In this document: piece by piece, positions 26,889-35,742 of the stretch | Layout of the letters: each line of letters starts with the position of its first letter | Position numbering within the stretch: the stretch's first letter is position 1 | From: an uncultured Acinetobacter sp. | GTDB lineage: Bacteria; Pseudomonadota; Gammaproteobacteria; Pseudomonadales; Moraxellaceae | Direction: 5' to 3' | DNA length: 41,068 nucleotides | NCBI RefSeq assembly: GCF_947493735.1 | Contig: NZ_CANLSL010000024.1 | Coordinates: 1-41,068, forward strand | The notes under the pieces: generated by a model | What the model saw: only the letters and a program-made list of their open reading frames with translations | Told to the model about the DNA's origin: nothing | The model's database searches: none | Translations under genes and position numbers: made by a program

Positions 26889-27200
26889 ATGTTAAAACTG
26901 ATCTATTATGTGCCTGAATCGCATCTTGAAGTGACCAAGCAGGCGATTTTCCAAGCGGGTGCAGGTGGTATCGGTGATTATGCAGAGTGTGCTTGGCAGG
27001 TCAAAGGCATTGGTCAGTTTAAACCAGTGGGTCAAGCCAAGCCTTTTATTGGACAGTTGAATCAGTTGGAACAAGTCGAAGAGTGGCGTGTTGAAACCAT
27101 TGTCGATGAACAGTATGCTCAAGCGGTGAAACAGGCGTTATTAACAAGCCATCCTTATGAAGAGCCTGCCTTAGAGTTTATTCAAATTGTTGAGATTTAA
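26889..27200 (+). CDS. YqfO/NIF3 insert-domain-like (CutA-fold) protein
   Basis: 103 residues, a free-standing version of the small domain inserted in NIF3/YqfO proteins. Typical blocks are YYVPESHLEVTKQAIFQAGAGGIGDYAECAWQVKGIGQFKP, KPFIGQLNQLEQVEEWRVETIV and SHPYEEPALEFIQI. Its function is unknown; the domain has a CutA-like ferredoxin fold and the HPYEEP block resembles metal-site motifs of that fold. AAAGGAC precedes the ATG. It is 35 bp after folP on the same strand. Confidence 0.85.
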   Translation: MLKLIYYVPESHLEVTKQAIFQAGAGGIGDYAECAWQVKGIGQFKPVGQAKPFIGQLNQLEQVEEWRVETIVDEQYAQAVKQALLTSHPYEEPALEFIQIVEI

Positions 27201-27264
27201 AAAAAGCACACAACTTTTAAAATTATGTGCTTTGTCTAATCGGATCTTTTTAAGAAAAAATCAA

Positions 27265-28062
27265 TTAATTAAACTTTGAAAAATCCGCTTTACGTTTTTC
27301 TTTAAATGCAGTCAATGCTTCGACCATTTCAGGTGATTTAACACGTTGCATAAAGATTTCTGCTTCATGATCAATCCAAGCCACGATCTCATCTTTATCT
27401 GCTTTCATCAAGGCTTTGCTTTGTTTCAGCGAAGCAAGAGGTAGTTGGTTGAGATGCTCTGCCATTTCCGCCGCTTGAGCATATGGCTCATCGACGATTT
27501 GCGTGACAAGTTTTGCATCTAGTGCAGTTTCAGCGTTGAATTTGCGTGCAGACATCAACAAATCCGCCGCTAATAAATAACCTGCACGTTGCTGTAGCAA
27601 TTTACTTGCAGCGCCTTCAGGAGATAAACCTAAGCTAACAAAAGGAATTTGGAACACTGCGCTAGTATCTGTATAGACAAAATCAGCATGGAGTAGCAAA
27701 GTCACGCCGATACCAATTGCCACACCTTTGACACCTACGATCAATGGTTTTGAAAATTTTGCTGCTGATTTTAATAATAAAAATGGTGCGCCATCACCAG
27801 CAGGGCTGATTTGTTTTTTCAGACTTGCTGCGAAATCCTGCATGTCATTGCCTGCAGAGAAGTCGTTGTTTGCACCACGTAAAACTACGATACGCACGTC
27901 ATTTGACGCATCTGCTTGATACAGTGCTTGTTCGATTGCAATATATAGGTCAGTATAGAGCGCATTTTTGGCTTCTGGACGGTCAATCGCTAAAGTAAGA
28001 ATGCCGTTGGCTAACTCTGCTTTTAAATGTGGGTTGCTATTGTTTAAACAATCTAAGCTCAT
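27265..28062 (-). CDS. Enoyl-CoA hydratase/isomerase (crotonase family, ECI2-like)
   Basis: 265 residues. The crotonase fold is clear from the oxyanion-hole segments FSAGNDMQD (68-76) and KGVAIGIGVTLLLHAD (112-127). The catalytic-region block LGLSPEGAAS has one glutamate (E149) in the position typical of delta3,delta2-enoyl-CoA isomerases (peroxisomal ECI2 has SPEG), and the second hydratase glutamate is not evident. I therefore lean to an isomerase in fatty-acid beta-oxidation rather than a hydratase, but the substrate is not settled. Stand-alone gene, divergent from nadM. Confidence 0.82.
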   Translation of the reverse strand: MSLDCLNNSNPHLKAELANGILTLAIDRPEAKNALYTDLYIAIEQALYQADASNDVRIVVLRGANNDFSAGNDMQDFAASLKKQISPAGDGAPFLLLKSAAKFSKPLIVGVKGVAIGIGVTLLLHADFVYTDTSAVFQIPFVSLGLSPEGAASKLLQQRAGYLLAADLLMSARKFNAETALDAKLVTQIVDEPYAQAAEMAEHLNQLPLASLKQSKALMKADKDEIVAWIDHEAEIFMQRVKSPEMVEALTAFKEKRKADFSKFN

Positions 28063-28148
28063 CGTTGTATTCCATTGTCTGATTTAAAACTTGAGTGTAG
28101 TTTTAACAAAGATGGCGCACGCTGTATAGTTGAAAAATTGAGGTTTTT

Positions 28149-28769
28149 ATGTCGCATGAGTTCAAAGCGTTTGATTATTTGGTGTTCATTGGGCGTTTTC
28201 AGCCGTTCCATATTGCACATCGAGAAGTCATTGATATTGCGCTAGCGCAGGCGAAGCAAGTGATACTCGTGCTTGGTTCCGCTCAAGATGAACGAAGCAT
28301 TAAAAATCCTTTTTCAATCGCTGAACGTCAGCAGATGATTTTATCGAACTTCGATGAGGCAACACGACAACGCATTCAATTTGTCCCGGTTATTGATTTA
28401 TATAATGATGAAAAATGGGTCAAAGCGGTGAAAGATGGCGTCAATGATTTTATTGCTCAGCGTCATCAAAATGAGAACGAAAAAGAGCGAAAAACGGGCT
28501 TAATTGGTCACTTTAAAGATGATAGTTCGTACTATTTGGCGCTGTTTCCTGAGTGGCAATTGGTCGAATTGGAAAACTTAAAAAATCAACTTTCGGCGAC
28601 GCCACTACGTGCCAAATATTATCAAGGTGAAATTGATCAAGATCATTTAAGTGTGGAAGTCCAAGAATTTTTAATTGAATTTCAAAATAGTGAATGGTAT
28701 CCGCTGTTGCAAGATGCCTTTCAACAGCAGGATGATTCACCTGTTATTTTGCCTGATGAATCTGTTTGA
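28149..28769 (+). CDS. nadM: NadM-type nicotinamide-nucleotide adenylyltransferase
   Basis: 206 residues. A nucleotidyltransferase with the HxGH-type motif GRFQPFHIAH (15-24) and the C-terminal SATPLR (149-154, equivalent to ISSTxxR), so it should join NMN or NaMN to AMP from ATP in NAD synthesis. Relatives in some bacteria carry an extra C-terminal Nudix domain; this protein ends without one. Acinetobacter NAD metabolism is known to include a NadM enzyme, which fits. The ATG follows GAGG. Confidence 0.85.
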   Translation: MSHEFKAFDYLVFIGRFQPFHIAHREVIDIALAQAKQVILVLGSAQDERSIKNPFSIAERQQMILSNFDEATRQRIQFVPVIDLYNDEKWVKAVKDGVNDFIAQRHQNENEKERKTGLIGHFKDDSSYYLALFPEWQLVELENLKNQLSATPLRAKYYQGEIDQDHLSVEVQEFLIEFQNSEWYPLLQDAFQQQDDSPVILPDESV

Positions 28770-28870
28770 ATGATTTTAAGCCTTGACTGGCAAAACCCAC
28801 ATCAATCAACAATAGTAATAGGTATTTTTAAACTCAAATTTAGATTACTAGGTCAGATAATATCTATTTC

Positions 28871-28940
28871 ACGCCATCAGTCGCCTTGGGTGACTGATGG
28901 CGTATAGGGTTTTTAGGGGGGATACCGCCCCTAAAAACCC
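28871..28940. repeat. Two adjacent strong hairpins between convergent nadM and bcp
   Basis: Hairpin 1: ACGCCATCAGTC (28871-28882) pairs perfectly with GACTGATGGCGT (28892-28903), extendable by GCC/GGT. Hairpin 2: GGGTTTTTAGGGG (28907-28919) pairs perfectly with CCCCTAAAAACCC (28928-28940). Neither is followed directly by a T run on either strand, so they are not textbook terminators, though they may protect or end both transcripts. The stretch 28770-28870 shows nothing else. Confidence 0.8.
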
Positions 28941-28962
28941 AAAAAATTTTTATAACAATGGC

Positions 28963-29451
28963 TTAAGCACTTTGTAACTGTTTGATTTCTTCTAAAATCT
29001 TCTCAGCATGACCTGCGGCTTTGACTTTGCGGAAGCTGGCTTTGAGTTCACCGTTGTGGAAAATAAAAGTTGAGCGCTCGATGCTCATGACTTTTTTACC
29101 ATACATATTCTTTTCTTTGATTACATCAAAGTGCTGACAGAGTTTTTCATCAGGATCACTGAGGAGTGTGAAGTTAATCTCTTGTTTTTCGGTGAAGCGT
29201 TCATGGCTTTTGATTGAGTCACGAGATACACCAAAGATTTGCACGCCAAGTTTGGTAAAATCGTTTTTAAATTGGCTAAATTCATTGGCTTGTGTGGTGC
29301 AACCCGGTGTCGAATCTTTTGGATAAAAATAAATAATCAGCCAGTCTTGTAGGTCGCTTAGCTTAAATTCACCTTGTGTACTTTCCACAGCAAAGCTTGG
29401 TAATTGAATTTGTTCGAGTTGTTCTTTGCTTTTTTCGATTTGATCTGCCAT
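28963..29451 (-). CDS. bcp: Thioredoxin-dependent peroxiredoxin (Bcp/PrxQ)
   Basis: 162 residues. It reduces hydrogen and organic peroxides. The peroxidatic cysteine C51 is in DSTPGCTTQ. The resolving cysteine five residues later in E. coli Bcp is absent (asparagine here); the only other cysteine is C105 (DEKLCQHFD), so it either uses C105 or works as a 1-Cys enzyme. The active-site arginine is probably in SIERSTFIF. Single gene; the next gene upstream ends in its own terminator. Confidence 0.93.
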   Translation of the reverse strand: MADQIEKSKEQLEQIQLPSFAVESTQGEFKLSDLQDWLIIYFYPKDSTPGCTTQANEFSQFKNDFTKLGVQIFGVSRDSIKSHERFTEKQEINFTLLSDPDEKLCQHFDVIKEKNMYGKKVMSIERSTFIFHNGELKASFRKVKAAGHAEKILEEIKQLQSA

Positions 29452-29533
29452 GTGATTTCTCTTTAAAAATTTAATCTTGCAAAGATTTTAGCATTTGCTT
29501 AACAATAAGTCTGTGATCAACAAGTTCGACCAA

Positions 29534-29561
29534 TAAAAAAAGCCTGCTTCAGCAGGCTTTT
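29534..29561 (-). terminator. Terminator of the queC-downstream unit
   Basis: On the minus strand AAAAGCCTGC/GCAGGCTTTT with a 4-nt loop followed by seven T residues, 26 bp after the stop of the gene at 29587. Confidence 0.92.
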
Positions 29562-29586
29562 CGATGGTTGCAATCTTGTCTGCAAA

Positions 29587-29967
29587 TTATTTTTTCTTCG
29601 CAGATGCTGATGCCGCTTGTGCAGCATTTTGAACTTTTTTGATCAAGCTTGGACCTGCACATGTTTCCATTTGCTTTTCAGTACGTTGTACCACTGCAAG
29701 GGTGCGAGGGTCTTTCTTGGCATTGACCGCACTTCGAATTTCCCATTCTTCTGCATTGGTCATTTTTGCTTGGCTATCAATGGTACATTTACAGAACTTT
29801 GAAGCTTCTGCTGAAGTCAACACTTTTGCTTTGGTGAAAGAACCTTGACAGTTCTTTTCTAAATCACCACGGATATTGGTACTTGTATTTAGGTCTGCGG
29901 CAAAAGTTTGACTTGCTAGTGTTGCGACAAGGACTGCACCTGCAGTTTTTAACATCATATTTTTCAT
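29587..29967 (-). CDS. Small secreted four-cysteine protein, unknown function
   Basis: 126 residues. Signal peptide MKNMMLKTAGAVLVATLASQTFA|AD. The mature ~103-residue chain has four cysteines (C40, C59, C61, C103), the middle two as FCKC, suggesting disulfides or metal/cofactor binding in the periplasm, and ends in an alanine/lysine-rich tail (ASASAKKK). No family recognised. It starts 7 bp after queC and shares its terminator, yet nothing suggests a role in queuosine synthesis. Confidence 0.8.
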   Translation of the reverse strand: MKNMMLKTAGAVLVATLASQTFAADLNTSTNIRGDLEKNCQGSFTKAKVLTSAEASKFCKCTIDSQAKMTNAEEWEIRSAVNAKKDPRTLAVVQRTEKQMETCAGPSLIKKVQNAAQAASASAKKK

Positions 29968-29974
29968 AAATAGC

Positions 29975-30658
29975 CTATTGTTCTAAAAGTGAGTTTACAT
30001 AACGTGTCGGGTCACTTACCCCAGCTTCGATGAAGCCTTGATGGCGTAGGCGACAGCTGTCACACACACCACATGCCCGACCGTCAGTATCTGCTTGATA
30101 GCATGACACTGTTTGAGCATAGTCTAACCCATGTTCAATGCCGAGTCGTATGATATTCGCTTTGGATAAATGTAACAAAGGTGCTTCAATCTTTATCGGA
30201 TGTCCTTCAACGCCTGCTTTTGTTGCAAGATTTGCCATTTCTGTAAATGCGTCGATATATTCAGGACGACAGTCTGGATAGCCTGAATAGTCTACAGCAT
30301 TTACCCCAATCACGATCGCTTGAGCATCTTTGACTTCCGCCAGTGCAAGTGCATATGAAAGAAAAATGGTATTGCGGGCAGGGACATAGGTGATGGGAAT
30401 GCCTTCTTGCAGTTGATCGGGGACATCTAAGCTGTGATCTGTAAGCGCGGAACCACCGATATTACCGAGGTCAATATTGATGATGCGATGATCGAGTGCG
30501 TATTTTTCTGCAAGTTGTTTGGCTGCCTCAAGCTCACTGGTTGAGCGTTGCCCATACATAAAGCTAATCGCATAGCAATCATATTGCGATGCAGCCCAAG
30601 CTAGACAAGTACTTGAATCTAAACCACCTGATAATAAGACGACGGCTCTTTGACGCAT
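29975..30658 (-). CDS. queC: 7-cyano-7-deazaguanine synthase (QueC)
   Basis: 227 residues. It converts 7-carboxy-7-deazaguanine to preQ0 with ATP and ammonia in queuosine synthesis. The PP-loop SGGLDSS (10-16) and the zinc site C186, C196, C199, C202 ([17 protein letters not shown]) are intact. The start is the ATG after AAGG; a TAAAAT-like -10 box on the minus strand (about 30700) suggests its own promoter in the 110-bp gap from queE. Confidence 0.97.
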   Translation of the reverse strand: MRQRAVVLLSGGLDSSTCLAWAASQYDCYAISFMYGQRSTSELEAAKQLAEKYALDHRIINIDLGNIGGSALTDHSLDVPDQLQEGIPITYVPARNTIFLSYALALAEVKDAQAIVIGVNAVDYSGYPDCRPEYIDAFTEMANLATKAGVEGHPIKIEAPLLHLSKANIIRLGIEHGLDYAQTVSCYQADTDGRACGVCDSCRLRHQGFIEAGVSDPTRYVNSLLEQ

Positions 30659-30768
30659 AACACGACCTTAATTCACACTAAAAAAACAGCCGTAGATTTT
30701 AACATAATTTACATGGTGAATTTGGCGCAAAATATATACATCGAAGATAGAGTAATTAAACAAGTAAG

Positions 30769-31467
30769 TTAGCGACCTTTTTCATCTTGCCAAAGCAGTT
30801 TATGTAGTTGTAGTTGGAACTTCACTGGTAAATGATCTTCCAAGATCCACTGTGCCAAGTTGCGTGCTAAAGGCGGTAAGCGTACATCACCCTCAATCGC
30901 AAAGGCAGGAGAAAACCATACGGTAGACACAAAGTCTGCAAGTTGATGTTGCATCAAGAAATCTTTTGACCATTCATAATCTGCACGATCGCTAATCACA
31001 AATTTAATCTGATCATGTGCGGTGAGATGTTGGTAATTCTCAATCAGATTGCGATGTTGTTCGTGACTTGATGGTGTTTTGACATCAACAATTCGTGATA
31101 CACGTGTATCAACTTTACTTATATCAAGTGCGCCACTTGTTTCCAAAGATACATTAAAACCACTATCGCATAATGCTTTGAGTAAAACCAAACAGTTTGG
31201 TTGAGCCAAAGGTTCGCCACCTGTCACACAGACATATTTAGCGTTGTAGCGTGAAATTTGTTGAATGATTTCTTCCAAACCATAACGTGTGCCTCCTTCA
31301 AAGGAATACGTGGTATCGCAATAGACACAACGTAGCGGACAACCTGTTAAGCGCACAAATACTGTCGGATGACCAGCCTCATTGGCTTCACCTTGTAGTG
31401 AGTAGAAAATCTCGGTCAGTTTGAGCCCTGCAGCAGGATCGGTGACAGGAATGGATTGAGTGCGCAT
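30769..31467 (-). CDS. queE: 7-carboxy-7-deazaguanine synthase (QueE)
   Basis: About 232 residues. A radical-SAM enzyme that makes 7-carboxy-7-deazaguanine from 6-carboxytetrahydropterin. The cluster cysteines C43, C47 and C50 lie in TGCPLRCVYCDT, followed by the SAM motif VTGGEPLAQ. It begins with the family block LTEIFYSLQGE. I chose the ATG at 31467; a TTG at 31503 would add 12 residues, and neither has a clear ribosome-binding site. Same direction as queC. Confidence 0.95.
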   Translation of the reverse strand: MRTQSIPVTDPAAGLKLTEIFYSLQGEANEAGHPTVFVRLTGCPLRCVYCDTTYSFEGGTRYGLEEIIQQISRYNAKYVCVTGGEPLAQPNCLVLLKALCDSGFNVSLETSGALDISKVDTRVSRIVDVKTPSSHEQHRNLIENYQHLTAHDQIKFVISDRADYEWSKDFLMQHQLADFVSTVWFSPAFAIEGDVRLPPLARNLAQWILEDHLPVKFQLQLHKLLWQDEKGR

Positions 31468-31585
31468 AGGAAACAAAGATTGGCTTAGACAGCGATAAAT
31501 CAAGATGGAAAAATAGGCGAGCTATTCTACCTGATTTTAGGAAAAATAGCTGATCAATTTCTAAGGTGATAACGTATTGAAGACT

Positions 31586-32794
31586 TTAGTCAGATTCAAT
31601 AGGTTCAATCAGCATCAGGATGCCCAAATTCAAAGCCTCGACGATTAATTCAAACGGTGCGTCTAAATTCGCTGTCTGACTTGCTAAGTCATTTAATAAA
31701 AATTGTTCACCATCAGCCAGTGCTTTAAAGATTTGCATTGAATTTGCATCGACTGGGAATAACTCACCATTCGCCCAAAATTCCAATGTGGTTTCTGGGC
31801 TATCATTAGTCAGCGTGCGATAAAGTAAGCGATTGGCAGGTTCAAGAGCTATGCCATAGCCATCTTCAGCATAATCATTTAATTCAACAAGACTGATTTC
31901 TTCAGGTTCAGGAATATGCTCGGCATATTTGGCTTCGCTGATGAGTGCCATCACTGCAGATTCAAAACCTACATTATTTTGAATGGCTTCTAAAAGTTGC
32001 TGTTTTAAGGTATCGAATTCTAGTTGTGAAATTTCTCCGATCGATTGCGGAGATTTGCGTTGATCATCGCTGATTGGTGTCTTTGTTAAGACTTGATCGG
32101 CAAAGTGATCGCTAACACGGTCGATCAACTGCGCATGATTTGGCATGCGAAAACCAAAAGAAAAAGTCAGACATTCATCTTGTGCGATACCGTAGTGTGA
32201 TAGGCGAGGTGGCACATACAGCATGTCACCCGGTGCAAGCACTTCATCAAAATCCACCTGCATTTCAGCGAGCAATTTTAAGGGTTGATTTGGTACGATC
32301 TCGGTGGATTCATCACACCATTGTCCAAGTTGCCAACGACGATGCCCAAAACCTTGCAATAAAAATACATCGTAAAAATCAAAATGCTGTCCAACCGATC
32401 CACCTTGAGGTGCATAAGACACCATGATGTCATCTCGTCGCCATTGTGGAATAAAGGAAAATTGCTTCCAGAGATCAGCAAGTTCTAGAGAGTAATGATC
32501 AACCGCTTGGACTAACAGCGTCCAGTAAGGCGGTAATTTTTTAAAATCTTTTGTGCTAAGTGGTGAGTTTTTTACCTGCCATTGATTATGATTTTGACCA
32601 TTTTGGGTAATTAAACGTGCAGTGACTTCGTCATCTAAAGCTAATTGTTTGATGTCATCAGGCTCAAACATACCAACGATTTCAGGTAGTGCATTACGCA
32701 CAAGTAGCGGTTTTTTTTGCCAATATTCAGCGAGGAATTGTTCGGCGCTGATGCCACCTAATATGGAAAGTGGTTGAGAAATTTGCTTAGACAT
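31586..32794 (-). CDS. roxA: 50S ribosomal protein L16 arginine hydroxylase (RoxA/YcfD-type JmjC oxygenase)
   Basis: 402 residues. A 2-oxoglutarate/Fe(II) oxygenase of the cupin-4 (JmjC) ribosomal oxygenase group. Iron ligands are H137 and D139 in GQHFDFYDVFLLQGFG and H200 in PPRLSHYG, matching the E. coli YcfD layout; the surrounding PGDMLYVPP and FSFGFRMPNHAQL blocks are typical. The C-terminal ~150 residues form the dimerisation and winged-helix-like part. Substrate L16 is inferred from the family. Stand-alone gene. Confidence 0.9.
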   Translation of the reverse strand: MSKQISQPLSILGGISAEQFLAEYWQKKPLLVRNALPEIVGMFEPDDIKQLALDDEVTARLITQNGQNHNQWQVKNSPLSTKDFKKLPPYWTLLVQAVDHYSLELADLWKQFSFIPQWRRDDIMVSYAPQGGSVGQHFDFYDVFLLQGFGHRRWQLGQWCDESTEIVPNQPLKLLAEMQVDFDEVLAPGDMLYVPPRLSHYGIAQDECLTFSFGFRMPNHAQLIDRVSDHFADQVLTKTPISDDQRKSPQSIGEISQLEFDTLKQQLLEAIQNNVGFESAVMALISEAKYAEHIPEPEEISLVELNDYAEDGYGIALEPANRLLYRTLTNDSPETTLEFWANGELFPVDANSMQIFKALADGEQFLLNDLASQTANLDAPFELIVEALNLGILMLIEPIESD

Positions 32795-33039
32795 AGTTGT
32801 TTAAATAAAGCCATAAATATAAGCGTATTTTCCGCTTTGAAGCGATGAGTTGCAATGTGTAATTGTTTGGGAATCGAATTTTCAAAATGGCAGATTTTTG
32901 GTCATTTTTCTGAAGTGTTATAGACTGTTGCCTTTATTTTGTGAATTTTTAACGTTTTTCACGCTTGTTTTTATATAAGTTGTATTTCGTAGGTCAAGAC
33001 GATTTGGCTAGAAAAACAGATTCAAGATAGGATGAGTCT

Positions 33040-34533
33040 ATGAATTATTTAAACCCAACCGTACTGACATTTATTTTATATATTGTGTTGATGATTGCGA
33101 TCGGCGTGTATGCCTATCGGGCAACCACAGATTTTTCTGATTATATTTTAGGTGGTCGCAGTTTTGGCAGTTTGGTCACTGCTTTTTCGGCAGGGGCATC
33201 GGACATGAGTGGTTGGTTGCTCATGGGCTTGCCAGGGGCAATTTATTTATCTGGGCTAAGTGAGGCGTGGATTGGCATTGGCTTGGTGATCGGAGCGTGG
33301 CTAAATTGGTTGTTCGTCGCAGGACGGCTTCGTATTCATACCGAAGTGCAGCATAATGCAATGACTTTGCCTGATTATTTTAACAATCGCTTTGATGATC
33401 GTAAACGTATTTTACGGATTTCATCAGCACTGATTATTATAATCTTCTTCTCGATTTACTGTGCGTCCGGTATGGTGGCAGGGGCGCGTTTGTTTGAAAG
33501 TCTGTTCGGCATGGATTATCAAACTGCGCTTTGGCTCAGTGCGATTGCAACGATTATCTACGTGACTATTGGTGGCTTCTTAGCGATCAGTTGGACCGAT
33601 ACTTTCCAAGCAGGTTTGATGCTATTTGCATTGTTTTTAACGCCGATTTTTGCTTATTTGGCGGTCAGCAATGATGGCTATGATGTGATTAACTATGTGC
33701 AAACTGTTCGCCCTGAAGCAATGCAAATGTTGCAAGGTCTGAGTGGCGTTGCGATTATTTCATCATTAGCTTGGGGTTTAGGCTATTTTGGTCAACCGCA
33801 TATTTTAGTCCGTTTTATGGCGGCGAAAAATGTGAAAACCATTACCATGGCACGTCGTATCGGTATGTCGTGGATGATCATTTGTCTACTGGGTTCAGTC
33901 GGTATTGGCTTCTTCGGGATTGCATTTTTCCAAGCCAATCCTGATCTGGCTGCACCTGTGACTGCCAACTCAGAAACGGTATTTTTACAATTGACGCAAA
34001 TCCTCTTTAATCCGTGGATTGCAGGGGTGATTCTTGCAGCGTTCTTGGCAGCGGTAATGAGTACTTTGAGTAGTCAACTTTTGGTCTGTTCAACGACGAT
34101 TACTGAAGATTTTTACAAAGTCTTTATCCGCAAAAATGCTTCGCAAAACGAGTTGATTTGGATTGGTCGCATCATGGTTGTGGTGATTGCAGCGGTTGCG
34201 ATCGGCATGGCAAGTAATCCTGAAAGTAAAGTGCTTGGTCTGGTATCTTATGCGTGGGCTGGCTTTGGCGCTGCTTTTGGTCCATTGATTATTTTGTCAT
34301 TGATGTGGAAACGTATGACGCTATCAGGTGCTGTGGCAGGTATGGTCGTGGGTGCAGCCACTGTGATTTTTTGGAAAAATCTGCTTGGCGATACGGGAGT
34401 TTATGAAATCATCCCTGGGTTTATCTTATCGACCTTTGCCATTGTCCTCGTTAGTCTGATCTCGAAAACACCATCGAGTGAAACGATGGCACGCTTTGAA
34501 GAAGCGGATCGGATTTACCATAAACACTCTTAA
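33040..34533 (+). CDS. putP: Sodium/proline symporter (PutP)
   Basis: 497 residues with about 13 membrane segments, of the sodium:solute symporter family. PutP features include ILGGRSFGSLVTAFSAGASDMSGWLLMGLPGA near the N-terminus (Na+ and proline binding in helix II) and WAGFGAAFGPLI further on. The start is the ATG following AGGATGAG. putA is not adjacent. Proline uptake for nutrition is the likely role. Confidence 0.95.
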   Translation: MNYLNPTVLTFILYIVLMIAIGVYAYRATTDFSDYILGGRSFGSLVTAFSAGASDMSGWLLMGLPGAIYLSGLSEAWIGIGLVIGAWLNWLFVAGRLRIHTEVQHNAMTLPDYFNNRFDDRKRILRISSALIIIIFFSIYCASGMVAGARLFESLFGMDYQTALWLSAIATIIYVTIGGFLAISWTDTFQAGLMLFALFLTPIFAYLAVSNDGYDVINYVQTVRPEAMQMLQGLSGVAIISSLAWGLGYFGQPHILVRFMAAKNVKTITMARRIGMSWMIICLLGSVGIGFFGIAFFQANPDLAAPVTANSETVFLQLTQILFNPWIAGVILAAFLAAVMSTLSSQLLVCSTTITEDFYKVFIRKNASQNELIWIGRIMVVVIAAVAIGMASNPESKVLGLVSYAWAGFGAAFGPLIILSLMWKRMTLSGAVAGMVVGAATVIFWKNLLGDTGVYEIIPGFILSTFAIVLVSLISKTPSSETMARFEEADRIYHKHS

Positions 34534-34565
34534 TTTTTTTTGATTAAGATTGTCAATTGGTTAGA

Positions 34566-34596
34566 AAAATGCCTACGTTCATCGTAGGCATTTTTT
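34566..34596. terminator. Bidirectional terminator between putP and maf
   Basis: Stem AAAATGCCTACG/CGTAGGCATTTT with a 5-nt loop and A/T runs on both sides, between convergent genes. Confidence 0.93.
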
Positions 34597-34616
34597 ATGT
34601 TTAAGTATTTTGCAAT

Positions 34617-35204
34617 CTAAGGTATTTGAATATTGAGCTGACGTAAAACTGAGCACAATTGAATCATCGGTAATCCCATTAATGCGGTGTAATCATCACC
34701 TTTGAGCCATTCAAATAAGCTAATTCCCAAGCTTTCACCTTTAAAACTGCCTGCACAATGTAATGGTTGATCCAAAGTCACATAACGTCGAATTTCATCA
34801 TCACTTAAATCACGAAATTTGGCTTGAAAGGGCACAACGCAAGTCTGTTCAAATTGTTGATTTGGGCTATGTACCGACAAGCCTGTGGCGAAATTGATAA
34901 TTTTTCCAGATTGCTGTTGAAGTTGTGCAATTGCACCTTGTTCGGTATAGGGCTTACCGATCAATTGCTGTGGAGACTCTGCGAGATACGCCACTTGATC
35001 TGAACCAATCACGATCGCGTCGGGATAATCATTGGCAATTTTCAATGCCTTTTCAAAACTCAAACGCTGTGCAAGTTGTTCTGCATTTTCATTGGGCTTT
35101 GCGCTTTCGTCAATATCAGGGCTGATCGCCAAATAATCGAGCTGTAAACGGTCAAGTAAAGCTTTGCGTGTTTCAGAGCTTGAAGCAAGGATAATCTGCG
35201 TCAT
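34617..35204 (-). CDS. Maf-like nucleotide pyrophosphatase (YceF type)
   Basis: 195 residues. Maf proteins hydrolyse non-canonical NTPs. The signature ASSSETRK (7-14), the catalytic aspartate D69 in IGSDQV, and the CAGSFKGESLGI block resemble the YceF subgroup, which prefers 7-methyl-GTP, rather than the dTTP/UTP-cleaving YhdE group. The substrate is thus an inference. The start codon overlaps the stop of the upstream DUF2237 gene as TAATG, implying coupled translation. Confidence 0.88.
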   Translation of the reverse strand: MTQIILASSSETRKALLDRLQLDYLAISPDIDESAKPNENAEQLAQRLSFEKALKIANDYPDAIVIGSDQVAYLAESPQQLIGKPYTEQGAIAQLQQQSGKIINFATGLSVHSPNQQFEQTCVVPFQAKFRDLSDDEIRRYVTLDQPLHCAGSFKGESLGISLFEWLKGDDYTALMGLPMIQLCSVLRQLNIQIP

Positions 35205-35587
35205 TAAACGGCATATTCCATCAGAGTTTCTAATTCTACAAATTGCAAAACACTTTCATGACAGGCATGAATTTTTACAGGTGGCGCAACCTGATGTTGA
35301 TAGGCTTCTACCCAACGGGTCACGCAAATACACCATAAATCACCCGGTTTTAAACCAGGAAAGCCAACTTCTGGCAATGGCGTGGTCAAATCATTGCCGA
35401 CACGTTGTGAAAAGCTTAAAAATTCAGAAGTCATCTGTGCGCAAACTGTATGTAATCCAACATCCGCATAACCAGTATGACAAAAACCATCTCGATAATA
35501 GCCTGTGATCGGATCAAAGCAACAGCTAGCCAATGCGCCACCCAAGACATTGAGGCGATTGAGTTCTGGGTCGGGATGATATGACAT
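35204..35587 (-). CDS. DUF2237 family protein
   Basis: 127 residues from the ATG at 35587, chosen because AAGGG lies seven bases upstream; an in-frame start at 35620 would add 11 residues. Strongly patterned DUF2237 sequence: NVLGGALASCCFDPITGYYRDGFC, HTVCAQMTSEFLSFSQRVGNDLTTP, GFPGLKPGDLWCICVTRWVEA and HESVLQFVELETL, with several conserved cysteines and histidines. Its function is unknown. Co-transcribed with the Maf gene; a minus-strand TTAAAA-17 bp-TAAAAT promoter candidate lies near 35660-35690. Confidence 0.9.
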   Translation of the reverse strand: MSYHPDPELNRLNVLGGALASCCFDPITGYYRDGFCHTGYADVGLHTVCAQMTSEFLSFSQRVGNDLTTPLPEVGFPGLKPGDLWCICVTRWVEAYQHQVAPPVKIHACHESVLQFVELETLMEYAV

Positions 35588-35742
35588 AAATAGCCCTTTC
35601 AAGTTCAGATTTAAAACCACTCACATCATCATGATAATTGATATTGACAGTAAATTTCATATTTTACCGAAATAGAACTACCTTTTTAATGAGAATGATT
35701 TAAAATTTGCGCAATTGAATTAACCAATGATGAGAGAAGCCG

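Noticed and set aside
30659..30768. preQ1 riboswitch before queC
   Set aside because: Looked for because of the queuosine genes, but no preQ1-type hairpin with an A-rich tail is visible; only a plain promoter-like segment.
35625..35742. Fur box upstream of pgk (GAGAATGATT-like)
   Set aside because: Only about 10 of 14 core positions fit, and the right half is poor; AT-rich DNA gives such matches by chance.
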